Shown: one piece after another, positions 7,501-13,308 of the stretch
Position numbering within the stretch: position 1 is the stretch's first letter
How the letters are laid out: every line of letters starts with the position of its first letter
Source of the DNA: a virus
IMG/VR virus record: IMGVR_UViG_3300032053_009540
Span: 1 to 22,610 of that record
DNA length: 22,610 nucleotides
Direction: 5' to 3' (one strand)
Program-made: the position numbers and the translations under genes
Notes under the pieces: model-generated
Seen by the model: only the letters and a program-made list of their open reading frames with translations
The model's database searches: none
What the model was told of the DNA's origin: nothing

Positions 7501-10195
7501 GACCCTCCTCGGCACCGATGACCCATACCCCATGGGTATCGTCGAGCATACATGCCGCTTGCGTAACCACACTTTTTATGTCGGGCAACATTGGTGGGCA
7601 ATATATGCTACCCATAGGCATTGTCGCCGCAGCCCCAGACCCGGCCACGGTACCGATCATAAACCCCTGATATGCGTCCAACAAAATGCGTCGACCGCTC
7701 AGAATACCTCCAACGTTGCCACCACCTAGATAAGCAAAATCAAGACCACCAGATTTCGGAGTTATCAGAACAGGACCACCATTATAATACTTGGCGAGGA
7801 CACTCTTACCATCATCGAATGAGACTAGCCGCGCATTGACATAAGATATCGCAGATGCTATGTATGTTATGACCGCACTGGATGGATTGATCGTGCCATA
7901 ATACACGCGCGGTTCCGTGGTCCCACTCTGAGCAAGCCAAAGAAATCCAGAGGCACCAAACGGACAAATCATCGCCGGGCCGTAATATTCCGTTCTCTGT
8001 GTCCAGCCAGGGATGTTCCCAGAGGCAATCAGCGACAAGATTCCGCTGGATGAATCGCCGAAAGCACCGTCGATATAACCAGACCTGGTATACTGGCGAC
8101 TACCAGAACCGGCCGCTTGCGAGATATATTCAAATCGGTCATCGCACGGCCAGTATGACTTAATTTGAGACTGATAATAGCCATCATGATCGGGATATCT
8201 ACCGCCGCGCACCGTGCAAGTGACGCCAGACGCGAACAACCTCGGGCCGGTTACGAAACACGTAAATCGTGGGGTACTATTGACCTCGCTCTCGGCGACC
8301 GTTACCGATACAATAGTCCCTCCGTCTGAATATACCGATTCACTATTTACTGGATTTTCATAACCGGACGGAGACGACAGAGTCCTAACAATTTGTGGTA
8401 TACCGGGGCGTTGGCAAGGAGAATCGATCAGACCACCCCCCTGCTGCACACCAAGTACTTTCGTATTTCGCGGCGTGTTTACCACATCGCGAACACTAGT
8501 CACAAGGTTAGTGTAATAAATATCATAATACTCAAAACCAGCACAATACAACATTTTCTGGACACGATCAAAGCACAACCCATAGTAATATGGATATCTG
8601 ACCGTAGTCCCACTCACAACCATGGTCCATTCGCTGGGATTAGAAATGCGAGTCCGCATAATCGGATATCCGCCGGACCCTGCGATGTAGTAAGGAACAT
8701 ATATATAATCATTTGCAACATCCGCGAAAACACCACGCGGTATGGATACGATCGGAATCGTCTTGATTGTCCGCCCATCGCCTAGCTCAACGTTATAAGA
8801 GCATATGGTGGTACCACCACTAAGGGCATACACGCGATGATCATATGGATCAAAACACGGAAAAGTCGCAGTCAGTACTTTGCCCGATGCGCCGTTAAAA
8901 GCTCCGGACGAACGAACCGTTGATCCATCGGTCCAGATCACCCTTCCGGTGGGCACATCATATCCGACGATATCACCGGCAGTCAAATCCGCCAAGCGAT
9001 TGGGCAATTCTACGTAACGATCTGGCTGATTAGTCTTGCCAGCATGAATATGATTCCTACTTAACCACCATAGATCATACCCATGCCCACTAGCGGTAAC
9101 ACCCATCTCTTGCAGGACGTTACCCCTCATGAATATCGTAGATGACCCACTCAGTGGCAAGTGGCCTCGCGAATACAGCGTCGACGAACCGTCACAAGCA
9201 ATACCACTGCAATATAGATATACACCCAGAGTGCGAACAATTCCACCGCACAGCATGATAGGGCATGTTGCGACGATTCCACCGTGACCCGACGTGTAGA
9301 TGGTGAGCGTCTGGTATGCAAGATCGTCTTTCAATCCCAGGGTATGGCGCGCACCACCACCGAAGACTCGGTACCTATTATTGTCGGATGGTATAGTGCG
9401 CTGTCCGTATGTGTTATCTCCCCAAACTACTAAGACCCCTCCGGCCTTCGCACCCATGCTATGAGATACGCCAGCGCCGACCGAAATGTATCCGCTATTA
9501 CCAGACGGGACAGTCGTCTGACCATTAAGGTTATATCCCCAGGCCACGATCGAACCACTGGCCTTTAGACCCAGGCTGTGGTATTGACCAGCAGCAATCG
9601 CAACATACCCACTGTTTTCAGATGGGACAGTAATCTGTCCTTGTCCATTATACCCCCAAGCCACGATAGAACCATTTGCCTTGAGACCGAGAGTGTGCTG
9701 ATAACCGGCGGCTATTGCGATATACCCACTATTGCCAGACGGCACGGTCGTCTGACCATTGACATTCTGTCCAAAGGCCACTATCGAGCCACTAGACTTT
9801 AGACCCACACTATGGGCCTGACCAGCAGCAATAGCGACATAACCACTGTTGCCAGACGGAGCGGTCAGTTGACCATATGCATTCTCGCCCCATCCGTAGA
9901 ACACACCGCCAGTTTTAAGTCCAATGGAAAAATATTCACCAGCAGCGACGGCAATAAAACCACTATTATTGGCTGGAGGAAGTCCCTGATCGCTACTGGT
10001 GTGTCCCCAGGCAGTTACGGAACCACTCGCTTTTACCGCCAGGTTGTGATAGGGACCAACACCAATGGCGACGAAATCGCTATTGCCCGATGGCGCTACT
10101 GCTTGCCCCCAGGTACTTGTACCCCAAACTACGATCCGCCGGAATGGACTGCCATCGACGAAAAGCCCGGTCATGCCACTACATGGTGTCGCCAT
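1532..10195 (-). CDS. Giant 2,887-residue modular propeller/LamG/repeat adhesin
   Basis: The ATG at 10195 directly follows the TAA of the HTH gene, with a GGGAG site about eight bases upstream; the stop is TAG. Modules in order: seven RCC1 repeats (20-293); a few degenerate short repeats (295-370); propeller-like periodicity (370-600 and 690-1060); LamG-like domain (1085-1245); about 31 units of a 14-residue repeat (1256-1690); second LamG-like domain (1690-1900); degenerate units (1905-2215); five YWTD blades (2213-2415); seven RCC1 repeats (2420-2706); a sixth YWTD blade (2708-2765); Ig-like domain (2786-2868); basic tail (KSRRRRRKEK). No signal peptide or membrane segment is seen, which fits assembly onto a virion. 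Families with these folds usually bind proteins or sugars, so a receptor-binding fibre or adhesin is the likeliest role. That role is inference. A bacterial-style adhesin carried by a prophage is the alternative. Confidence 0.88.
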   Translation of the reverse strand: MATPCSGMTGLFVDGSPFRRIVVWGTSTWGQAVAPSGNSDFVAIGVGPYHNLAVKASGSVTAWGHTSSDQGLPPANNSGFIAVAAGEYFSIGLKTGGVFYGWGENAYGQLTAPSGNSGYVAIAAGQAHSVGLKSSGSIVAFGQNVNGQTTVPSGNSGYIAIAAGYQHTLGLKANGSIVAWGYNGQGQITVPSENSGYVAIAAGQYHSLGLKASGSIVAWGYNLNGQTTVPSGNSGYISVGAGVSHSMGAKAGGVLVVWGDNTYGQRTIPSDNNRYRVFGGGARHTLGLKDDLAYQTLTIYTSGHGGIVATCPIMLCGGIVRTLGVYLYCSGIACDGSSTLYSRGHLPLSGSSTIFMRGNVLQEMGVTASGHGYDLWWLSRNHIHAGKTNQPDRYVELPNRLADLTAGDIVGYDVPTGRVIWTDGSTVRSSGAFNGASGKVLTATFPCFDPYDHRVYALSGGTTICSYNVELGDGRTIKTIPIVSIPRGVFADVANDYIYVPYYIAGSGGYPIMRTRISNPSEWTMVVSGTTVRYPYYYGLCFDRVQKMLYCAGFEYYDIYYTNLVTSVRDVVNTPRNTKVLGVQQGGGLIDSPCQRPGIPQIVRTLSSPSGYENPVNSESVYSDGGTIVSVTVAESEVNSTPRFTCFVTGPRLFASGVTCTVRGGRYPDHDGYYQSQIKSYWPCDDRFEYISQAAGSGSRQYTRSGYIDGAFGDSSSGILSLIASGNIPGWTQRTEYYGPAMICPFGASGFLWLAQSGTTEPRVYYGTINPSSAVITYIASAISYVNARLVSFDDGKSVLAKYYNGGPVLITPKSGGLDFAYLGGGNVGGILSGRRILLDAYQGFMIGTVAGSGAAATMPMGSIYCPPMLPDIKSVVTQAACMLDDTHGVWVIGAEEGRGLWVGTLSVSGSTIKFDDQVCSGTRYYAGSSILCVAISDDTAIVMWDFPGSAGYYESKALVVRRNGDGTVRTSKLYGSIATPWIAAVRQIIPLSLDRGGGYLSHQCEAAYVSLVSSGIAISRLTVDENDLGMSISDTVTLPASLTGSQYPVTLAYNSTGDYHLGGHPSGVLVFRTTKGLPPLSLTRAPSGVAAKSITVSAWSSGTLNSSGTIRVSDGFVHEFTSSGMRLTGTSGSIWAPSPMSGVASDQWHMTMASWHPSGALSYTPRISVDGTSWVTLVPTGSISGVTVGGTASIFGTVPNAVTGAALDEVVVWSRTNLMEDQVLANLYNLGASGYQVVEYYDFFEKDQASGSATLFVRGHLSIAESSVAYTLGGFPSQSGTYASFIRGHEPLDSSGVAYLCGSELASGTGTAYVLGHEFVDNASILYMRGHEPTYGVTTIYLAVPEPASNSGVAYLRGHEPVGSSSISYLRGHEPIDSSGTVYLRGHGPISYDCTCVILNAHEVTSNDRSIYLRGHEPLDLSITEYVRGHEPVDSSGVAYLCGHEPLDGSVTVYMRGHEQPGLLGSLYVRGHEPVDSSGVAYLRGHEPLDADSTVYLRGHEPLDDSDTAYLRGHEPLDGDITTYVRGHESPDALGTLYLRGHEPLEEDTTVYLRGHEPLDDDITAHLHGYEPFDTSCPMYLRGHEPLDSFGVAYLRGHEPIGDNRPCVILYAHEVVVNDCDWYLRGHEPIDSDTTAYMRGHEAPGSLGTLYLRGHEPLDGDTVAYLRGHEPVGTSGSVYMRGRMPAGKLPFDDNVVFYHECDDLIEFTHDQTWDGTTVVDDGKILSAMVGESSLDASSPLVYPSTTSATRLTVGLWCMNPSVGGSLITAGASLSASISGSTVWMNSARWSVPALSSLNDDQWHFVVLDFVNSADGWWTLGASIDGSALDPIGVQDAGYVPLPVAPVSPGLSVAGDTTRIDEVIVWRNLSRLDSVDLVRLYSLAETYDRPFSVYRDYFDDYATQSMDCYLAADTFAVGTTTLVMRGPIATSGDTTVFVGAYEVFSGSCTLAFHHPSIATYTAPCFLKVPEPIEVSTTACLWGNESINNNRPCVLPKANDVLASGCTAVLCGHESLNRSTSAYLRGHAVASGNCTCVLADVHGVVSGVRTAHIVGFVPADDSLDMFIRSHEVVLGNRSAYIHGPTAISGDTTAFVGAYDVLHGTCTLAFHFPSIATYTSPCFLKVPEPAVQNCPLVMVGREPITSTKTCVLVGHESTSPAGTLYERGHKVVVATMPLMLQSPGLASGTTSLYMSTKTVGVGTTTAMIRGSISYPTKVWWCDASNPLNVVHSKRVNGDDPWVVSSGVGDPRDITVNIESGFLFWTNSAPFSAITRSELDGRNRTNILSGAILPMAMDIDTYGDKVYWTDTVTNKIMSCGLDGSNVTTVVAMTGASDPVGLRYYHPERALIFADRTDGTIKKFSIRSGILRTLVTVGSNVARVDIDPRKRRIYWTMRSPINKIMSCTFAGTAVQDLYTASDGSGAIVAWGGNLNGELNVPESLSGVTSISCGGSNFCLALDSRGTITGWGNNFYGQCNPSLPNSGYIAVAAGGGFGLAIRPDSSVAYWGNTVGSGSHGWIMPSGPSTYSYAIPSPNSGFIAVAGGAAYCLALRSNGSIAVWGENFYGQCTVPPVNSGFVAIAAGSYHGLGLKADGSVVAWGRNDYLQCNVPAPNSGFIAIAGGFVHSMGLKADGTIVCWGSNGSQQRVVPLPNNHYVAISAGAHFNCALKDDGSLRAWGNNASGQLNIPAPNTGYTSASCGFHHVVASRFRGVSDPLGIAVDWKNNKVYWTNRGTAQVWCAPLSHGAIEVFAGGFGATLDGITLDVPADPAVGYAWVLSDLTGSFDNAPQLVGNLDYVGVSGEVTIKVWRLDHDGPVEVTPVGVAGCYPIGDTGRWAWSTAGLPVASNVRTMYYYEMYASSGSVFKGEFVWQTRPDSKVSKSRRRRRKEK
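1592..1840 (-). other. C-terminal Ig-like domain of the giant protein
   Basis: Residues about 2786-2868 form one predicted beta-sandwich that begins PQLVGNLDYVG and closes with a tyrosine-rich strand (MYYYEMY) and GEFVW. It aligns by eye with the separate 115-residue protein encoded just downstream (VGNLD, then TV-VRLWLD, then YHYEF). This suggests a domain duplication across a gene boundary. Confidence 0.6.
1901..2074 (-). other. Sixth YWTD blade, separated from the other five
   Basis: Residues about 2708-2765 read SDPLGIAVDWKNNKVYWTN followed by a second strand pair, the classic YWTD (LDL-receptor class B) blade. It lies immediately after an RCC1 propeller and completes the count of six blades begun at 3559-2951. 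YWTD propellers are known to have six blades. Confidence 0.6.
2078..2938 (-). repeat. Second RCC1 seven-repeat block in the giant gene
   Basis: Seven consecutive units, mostly of 39 residues, occupy residues about 2420-2706. Each runs from a W-G pair through a P-NSG[FY][IV]A[IV]A-G motif to a G-LK-DGS motif. Unit three is expanded by about 14 residues. Seven is the blade number of the canonical RCC1 propeller. At the DNA level the period is 117 bases with much third-position variation. Confidence 0.85.
2951..3559 (-). repeat. Five YWTD (LDLR class B-like) blades
   Basis: Residues about 2213-2415 hold five blades of roughly 40 residues. Their signature strands are KVWWCD, GFLFWTN, DKVYWTD, RALIFAD and RRIYWTM. 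SDP-G- or DPR-I- segments precede several of these strands, and LDG- or GT-type turns follow them. The family is known from LDL-receptor class B repeats, which pack six blades into one propeller. The sixth blade here lies 860 bases downstream, beyond an RCC1 block. Confidence 0.7.
3815..3961 (-). repeat. Copy 2 of a 49-residue internal duplication
   Basis: Residues 2079-2127 (starting YIHGPTAISGDTT, ending FLKVPEP) align without gaps to residues 1923-1971, with 37 of 49 identical by my count. The DNA copies differ largely at third codon positions. The copy offset is 156 codons. Confidence 0.8.
4283..4429 (-). repeat. Copy 1 of a 49-residue internal duplication
   Basis: Residues 1923-1971 (starting VMRGPIATSGDTT, ending FLKVPEP) are the upstream partner of the copy at 3815-3961. 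Both contain FVGAY, CTLAFH and PSIATYT. The block spans several 14-residue units, so it marks a multi-unit duplication within the array. Confidence 0.8.
4496..5128 (-). other. Second LamG-like (concanavalin-fold) domain
   Basis: Residues about 1690-1900 look like a LamG/pentraxin jelly roll. The visible landmarks are a TRLTVGLWCMN strand, the NDDQWHFVVLDF strand (the DQWHF motif is typical), a WWTLGASIDG strand, and the closing RIDEVIVWRNLS strand followed by a short helix (VDLVRLYSL). The family often binds sugars or proteins. Confidence 0.7.
5126..6430 (-). repeat. Tandem array of ~31 14-residue (42-bp) RGHEP repeats
   Basis: Residues about 1256-1690 consist of tandem units with consensus YLRGHEPLDSSGVA. 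I count about 31 units, nearly all exactly 14 residues; two variant units of about 15 residues begin VIL and contain AHEV. The RGHEP core is almost invariant at protein level, but its codons vary freely, for example CGT/CGC/CGA/CGG for arginine. That argues for old repeats held by protein selection and not for recent DNA slippage. A long fibre or stalk of beta structure between the two LamG domains is plausible. I do not recognise a named repeat family. Confidence 0.9.
6461..6943 (-). other. First LamG-like (concanavalin-fold) domain
   Basis: Residues about 1085-1245 show a LamG-type layout: a SITVSAWSSG strand, SDQWHMTMASW (the DQWH landmark), a TPRISVDGTSW strand, and a closing ALDEVVVWSRTNL strand with a following short helix. 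The same landmarks recur in the second copy at 4496-5128, so the 14-residue array is bracketed by two related domains. Confidence 0.65.
7016..8128 (-). other. Propeller-like region of the giant protein, family unknown
   Basis: Residues about 690-1060 show recurring strand pairs spaced about 40-60 residues apart (FLWLAQSG, SVLAKYYN, GFMIGTVAG, GVWVIGAEEG, TAIVMWDF). The pattern resembles a beta-propeller, but no family motif is clear. Confidence 0.35.
8396..9088 (-). other. Possible diverged YWTD/NHL-like propeller
   Basis: Residues about 370-600 contain aromatic strands at roughly 35-50 residue spacing: LWWLSR, RVIWTDG, HRVYALSG, DYIYVPYY and KMLYCAGF. Blade-like WTDG and FDPYDHRVYAL pieces suggest a YWTD- or NHL-type propeller. 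The evidence is periodicity only. Confidence 0.4.
9317..10138 (-). repeat. N-terminal RCC1 seven-repeat block
   Basis: Residues about 20-293 form seven tandem units of about 39 residues. The typical unit is WGYN-GQ-TVPSGNSGY followed by IAIAAG-YHSLGLKA and SGSIV. Seven blades match the canonical RCC1 propeller. Units 3-6 are very similar to each other at DNA level (117-base period). Confidence 0.88.
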
Positions 10196-10570
10196 TTACG
10201 CATCTCCCGCAACAAAGCTAAGCACACCGGACGACACGAAGTATTGCTCGATCTCGGCATCAGAATATGCGATACGAGAAGCTACCGAACGGCTACGCAT
10301 GGCAAAGCCGTTTGACCGCAACCGGCGCACGACAGATGAAGCGGCAATGTGGACCAACCGACCAACCTGCGTGGCCGACAACCCCATATTATAAAGTTTC
10401 ACGACTACTTCTAGGGGAACTTTTTGAGCCGCGATAGAACGCGACCGAAGTGGAACACCATGGCGACGCAGACAGTTGTAAATAGCCACACGGCTGCGAC
10501 CATCAACTTCGGCGATGTCACCGCAACTGTGCCCGGAATTATACATTGAGATGACCTGGTCGCTGTCCAA
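10196..10570 (-). CDS. Tandem helix-turn-helix protein
   Basis: The 124-residue product probably starts at TTG (10570) with a GGAG site seven bases upstream; an in-frame TAG lies five codons before it and no ATG is available. It contains two HTH units repeated at a 50-residue offset: residues 6-45 (VISMYNSGHSCGDIA, ending PLRSRS) and 56-95 (VVKLYNMGLSATQVG, ending AMRSRS). This Y-G-S---IA--G layout with a basic R-R-S end resembles resolvase-type or homing-endonuclease-associated HTH modules. The gene abuts the giant adhesin gene (TAA then ATG, no gap), so translation may be coupled. It could regulate the adhesin, be a stripped recombinase or endonuclease, or have a DNA-binding role in packaging. 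No catalytic domain is present. Function unknown. Confidence 0.7.
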   Translation of the reverse strand: MDSDQVISMYNSGHSCGDIAEVDGRSRVAIYNCLRRHGVPLRSRSIAAQKVPLEVVVKLYNMGLSATQVGRLVHIAASSVVRRLRSNGFAMRSRSVASRIAYSDAEIEQYFVSSGVLSFVAGDA

Positions 10571-10708
10571 AATGCGTCTCCGCTACCTTAACAGTGGGCA
10601 CAACATCCGCTACGATACTATACGCAACTCGGACTATACCCCCCAGATCGACGCAATTGCCAGAGGAAGTATCACAAAATATTCTCCAGCAGAGTAATCG
10701 TCGTGAAA
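10571..10708. other. 138-base gap, possible promoter region
   Basis: This is one of the larger gene-free stretches in the window. On the minus strand it holds two TATAGT hexamers (10638-10633 and 10622-10617), each a fair match to a -10 box, but no good -35 hexamer at 16-18 bases. A promoter here would make sense because a strong terminator lies upstream of the small gene before it. I see no coding capacity and no hairpin terminator in the gap. Confidence 0.25.
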
Positions 10709-10996
10709 CTAAACATCGACCGTATCCCCCTCAACGACAACTACTGGTGCTGGAATCTTGACAACTCCTATTCGCTCGCCACCAACATCCAGGAACTCAC
10801 CGACCCATTCCCATGTGCCGTCGTTGGCTAGCTTGATGTTCGAGAGAACGACTGATCGATAACGAGAAAGACAGGAGACAATCACGAGGATACTAGCAAT
10901 AGAATTGCGCATTACAGTTTCGCTGCCAGACCGATCGTCGGACGGCGGAACTATAGAATACTTCGCTACTAATCGCCTGTAATCGGGACGCCGCAT
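10709..10996 (-). CDS. Hypothetical small late protein
   Basis: The product is 95 residues if the ATG at 10996 is used. The same frame is open further upstream to a GTG at 11116 (135 residues), but that extension would translate through the terminator hairpin at 11098-11064, so I prefer the later start. A 22-codon leader frame (11064-10996) ends in TGATG on this ATG, which could couple the two. The Shine-Dalgarno site is weak. Visible features are a hydrophobic stretch (SIASILVIVSCL) too short to be a convincing membrane segment, an NDGTWEWVGEFLD strand and a valine-rich end (APVVVVEG). The position between capsid and HTH genes suggests a virion or assembly role. I do not recognise the family. 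Confidence 0.5.
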   Translation of the reverse strand: MRRPDYRRLVAKYSIVPPSDDRSGSETVMRNSIASILVIVSCLSRYRSVVLSNIKLANDGTWEWVGEFLDVGGERIGVVKIPAPVVVVEGDTVDV

Positions 10997-11063
10997 CAGT
11001 TCCAGATAGGAACGCTGAGTTGCACTAGCTCGGCGGGACTCGTAGCCACGATAGCTTCCCCCA

Positions 11064-11098
11064 TAAACGAAAAGGGGACCGGATTGCTCCGGCCCCCT
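11064..11098 (-). terminator. Intrinsic terminator behind the major capsid gene
   Basis: On the minus strand an 11-bp stem (AGGGGGCCGGA pairing with TCCGGTCCCCT, one G-U pair) closes a GCAA tetraloop and is followed by TTTCGTTT. It begins 26 bases after the capsid stop codon. The stem is strong and GC-rich, and the U-run is slightly broken. It would end or attenuate transcription after the head genes. Confidence 0.8.
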
Positions 11099-11123
11099 CT
11101 GGGTCACAAACAACACTTCACGA

Positions 11124-12134
11124 CTAGAACGAGCCGATCAGCACGCGACGATCGTCCAGGACCGCAAAGCCGATTTCGGCCCAGGCATAGAACCCGGCCC
11201 GCTGCTGACGATGCAGTCGGGGGTCATCGAACACCGACAGGGGTTCGCGAATCGGCATGACAAACGAATCGCGGTTCGTCAGGTCGAGACCGATACAAAT
11301 CTCCTTGTCGCCCGAACCCATCGACCCACCGAGAGTGATGTCGAAGAAGTTCTGGAACTCCTGTCCCTCGCCCAGTTCGTCGAGGGTATGCAACTTCACG
11401 CCGTAGATCGAACTGAGAACTTCGTTCTCGCCGTCGGCCGTAAAGATTTCGCGCATCGTGAGAGGATCGATATTGTCCTCGGTGGTGTCACTGCCCCACT
11501 CGCGGATGTCCTCAAGGGCCTCTGGGCTGAGGAACAGATCAGACAGCCGACCGCGCTTGATGGACGTACTGTTGCCACCAGCAAGCCGACGCATCTGGGT
11601 TTTCATCAGAGAGACCAACCGCTTGGTGAACTGACCAGCAGCGGCATTGGCGTCGTAGATCAACACGCCACGACCAGCGCCAGCGGCGATAAGAGTCCGC
11701 CAGCCATCGGTGTTGAGCTTCTGGGCGACTCCCGCCTCAAGAAGCGCCAGGGCCTTCGACACAACCGGCCATCGGGCGTCGCGGCTGTATTTGAGAGGCC
11801 AATCGATGGCATTCGCCACCGAGTACGTCGGGACCGTCACCTTGTCGCTGGTGATGCTCCGACAGGGGATCGCACCCTCAGACGGAATCGTGTAGGCAAT
11901 GTAATCGCCTTCGCGACCCGGCTGGTAGAAGTCGAGCGGATACTCGGCCGTAGCACCAGGGCCGAGAGGCTCCTCGACGAAAATGCCGCCGAGAATGTCA
12001 CCGGCGAGCGGGACCGACCGCAACGGCTCAATCAACGCAGCCGCCAGGGCCTTCATGCCGCGCTCGGATTCCCGTGGGTCCGAGGCACCGGCCATACGCA
12101 ACAGCTTACTCATTTCCTCAGTTGGCTTAAACAT
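11124..12134 (-). CDS. Major capsid protein (HK97-fold type)
   Basis: The 336-residue product begins at ATG with a strong GGGAGG site ten bases upstream. The central LSDLFLSPEALEDIREW motif (residues 197-213) is a hallmark of one large group of HK97-fold phage capsid proteins. The C-terminal RAGFYAWAEIGFAVLDDRR stretch is the expected end of the fold. A helical N-terminal segment (residues 1-40) precedes the body, with no sign of a long cleaved delta domain. The gene lies directly after the decoration and scaffold genes and before a terminator, the standard place for the most highly expressed late gene. It forms the icosahedral shell. Assignment is by motif and position; a structure-aware search would settle the subgroup. 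Confidence 0.9.
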   Translation of the reverse strand: MFKPTEEMSKLLRMAGASDPRESERGMKALAAALIEPLRSVPLAGDILGGIFVEEPLGPGATAEYPLDFYQPGREGDYIAYTIPSEGAIPCRSITSDKVTVPTYSVANAIDWPLKYSRDARWPVVSKALALLEAGVAQKLNTDGWRTLIAAGAGRGVLIYDANAAAGQFTKRLVSLMKTQMRRLAGGNSTSIKRGRLSDLFLSPEALEDIREWGSDTTEDNIDPLTMREIFTADGENEVLSSIYGVKLHTLDELGEGQEFQNFFDITLGGSMGSGDKEICIGLDLTNRDSFVMPIREPLSVFDDPRLHRQQRAGFYAWAEIGFAVLDDRRVLIGSF

Positions 12135-12152
12135 ACTGACCGTTACCTCCCT

Positions 12153-12659
12153 TTACAGATTCACGTAGACGCGGGCGAAACCGTCGGCGTCCTTTGAAGT
12201 CTCGAACTTACCAACAAGAGCACAACCCGTAGCGCCAGTCGGAGCGACAGTGCCACTGGAACTCATGTAAGCAGGATCACCAGCGCCCGGCCTACCGTCG
12301 ATGGCATCCGTTACAATCCAACCCTTGCGAACGATCCCAACCTTGCGGCCAGGATAGGACGTATTTCCCGAATCGTCCCAGCGTCGCGGCTCGGAAGTCT
12401 GCTCGTTCTTGACATCCTGGCACAACACACCGATGGGTACCTTGCCGCTGGGATTGACAACGACCTCAACGGTGTTACCATTTCCCATGCCGGGCTCGTA
12501 CGTGGGCAACACGCCAATGTCATCAAGACCAACGCCACTGGTAGCAGTAGCTAGAACGGCGAAGTGCCCCTTCGTCGTAATGGCTTCCGTCACAGCGCCA
12601 ACCTTGTAGAAGCGCGTCAGGTCAACCTCAACATGATAGTCAAAATCTGGCTTCAACAT
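12153..12659 (-). CDS. Head decoration / capsid cement protein
   Basis: The 168-residue product starts at ATG with a GGAGG site nine bases upstream that overlaps the TAG stop of the scaffold gene. The C-terminal half has the layout of phage decoration proteins: GWIVTDAIDG, then GDPAYMSSSG and APTGAT, then LVGKFETSKDADGFARVYV. The last segment is typical of small capsid-stabilising proteins encoded just before the capsid gene. No signal peptide or membrane segment is present. It would bind the expanded shell from outside and stabilise it. It lies 18 bases upstream of the capsid gene, consistent with co-translation in large amounts. The family is recognised by pattern and location only. Confidence 0.75.
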   Translation of the reverse strand: MLKPDFDYHVEVDLTRFYKVGAVTEAITTKGHFAVLATATSGVGLDDIGVLPTYEPGMGNGNTVEVVVNPSGKVPIGVLCQDVKNEQTSEPRRWDDSGNTSYPGRKVGIVRKGWIVTDAIDGRPGAGDPAYMSSSGTVAPTGATGCALVGKFETSKDADGFARVYVNL

Positions 12660-12672
12660 ACAACCACACCTC

Positions 12673-13308
12673 CTAGTTTTTGCTCTCTTTGCTGGGACGC
12701 GGCAACAGCGCCTGCGCTACGGCCCGAGCAGTCTCTTGCGTTTGATCGTCAATCGTCACGTTCCCGAGCGACACGTCGCCCTCGGGTGGCAACACTACGG
12801 ACTCAGCAGTCAGTTCTGGAACCGTGACAGTCGCGGACGCAGAACCAGCATACCTCAACACAACGGCGAACGTCTCGTCGGTCATAGCCCGAAGCTCGGC
12901 CATCGTCTCGGCGACCTTATCGTCAGCAACCGGACGGACAACCAGCATCTTGTCGAAACGATCCTTCGCCGCCTGGTCCAGCTTGGCCTCTGTGGCAGCA
13001 GCCTTGAGGATAGCAAGCTCGGACGCCATCGCCTCGCACTCCGTTACCTTAATGGCCAACGCATCCCGCTCGGCCGTGAGAGCATCTCTCTCACCAGTAA
13101 TCGCAGCCACCGAAGCAGCAGCCGCATCGCAATTCGTCTGCAAATTCTGGCACTCAGCAGACTTCGCCTCCAGGGCACTCTTCGCTTCGGCACAAGCCTG
13201 CGCCGACGCCTCAAGTGAACTGGTAAGTTCGCCACATTTGGTCGTCAATGCCGACACCTCGTCCGTCAGCCTCTGGACCTCAGCGGCCACCGCAGTCGAC
13301 TCATCCAT
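12673..13308 (-). CDS. Nested in-frame scaffold protein (internal start)
   Basis: An ATG at codon 238 of the protease-scaffold gene (13308-13306) has a near-perfect GGAGG site with a seven-base spacer, stronger than the signal of the full-length GTG start. Translation here yields a 211-residue protein (start MDESTAVAAEVQRL) that is exactly the coiled-coil and tail part without the protease. Lambda Nu3 is made in the same way from within the C gene. The start lies just after a glycine/serine-rich linker (SFNGGST), a sensible domain border. Separate production is inferred, not shown. Confidence 0.72.
   Translation of the reverse strand: MDESTAVAAEVQRLTDEVSALTTKCGELTSSLEASAQACAEAKSALEAKSAECQNLQTNCDAAAASVAAITGERDALTAERDALAIKVTECEAMASELAILKAAATEAKLDQAAKDRFDKMLVVRPVADDKVAETMAELRAMTDETFAVVLRYAGSASATVTVPELTAESVVLPPEGDVSLGNVTIDDQTQETARAVAQALLPRPSKESKN

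Noticed and set aside
1532-10195. Diversity-generating retroelement target in the adhesin
   Set aside because: No reverse transcriptase, template repeat or adenine-biased variable region was seen in the window.
10997-11116. 5' extension of the small gene after the capsid gene to a GTG start
   Set aside because: It would run through the terminator hairpin and lacks a good ribosome site. It is kept only as an alternative.
11211-12197. Long plus-strand open frame (328 codons) opposite the capsid gene
   Set aside because: It is antisense to a gene with clear capsid motifs and a strong ribosome site. The translation is arginine-rich and low in recognisable motifs, as expected for a shadow frame.
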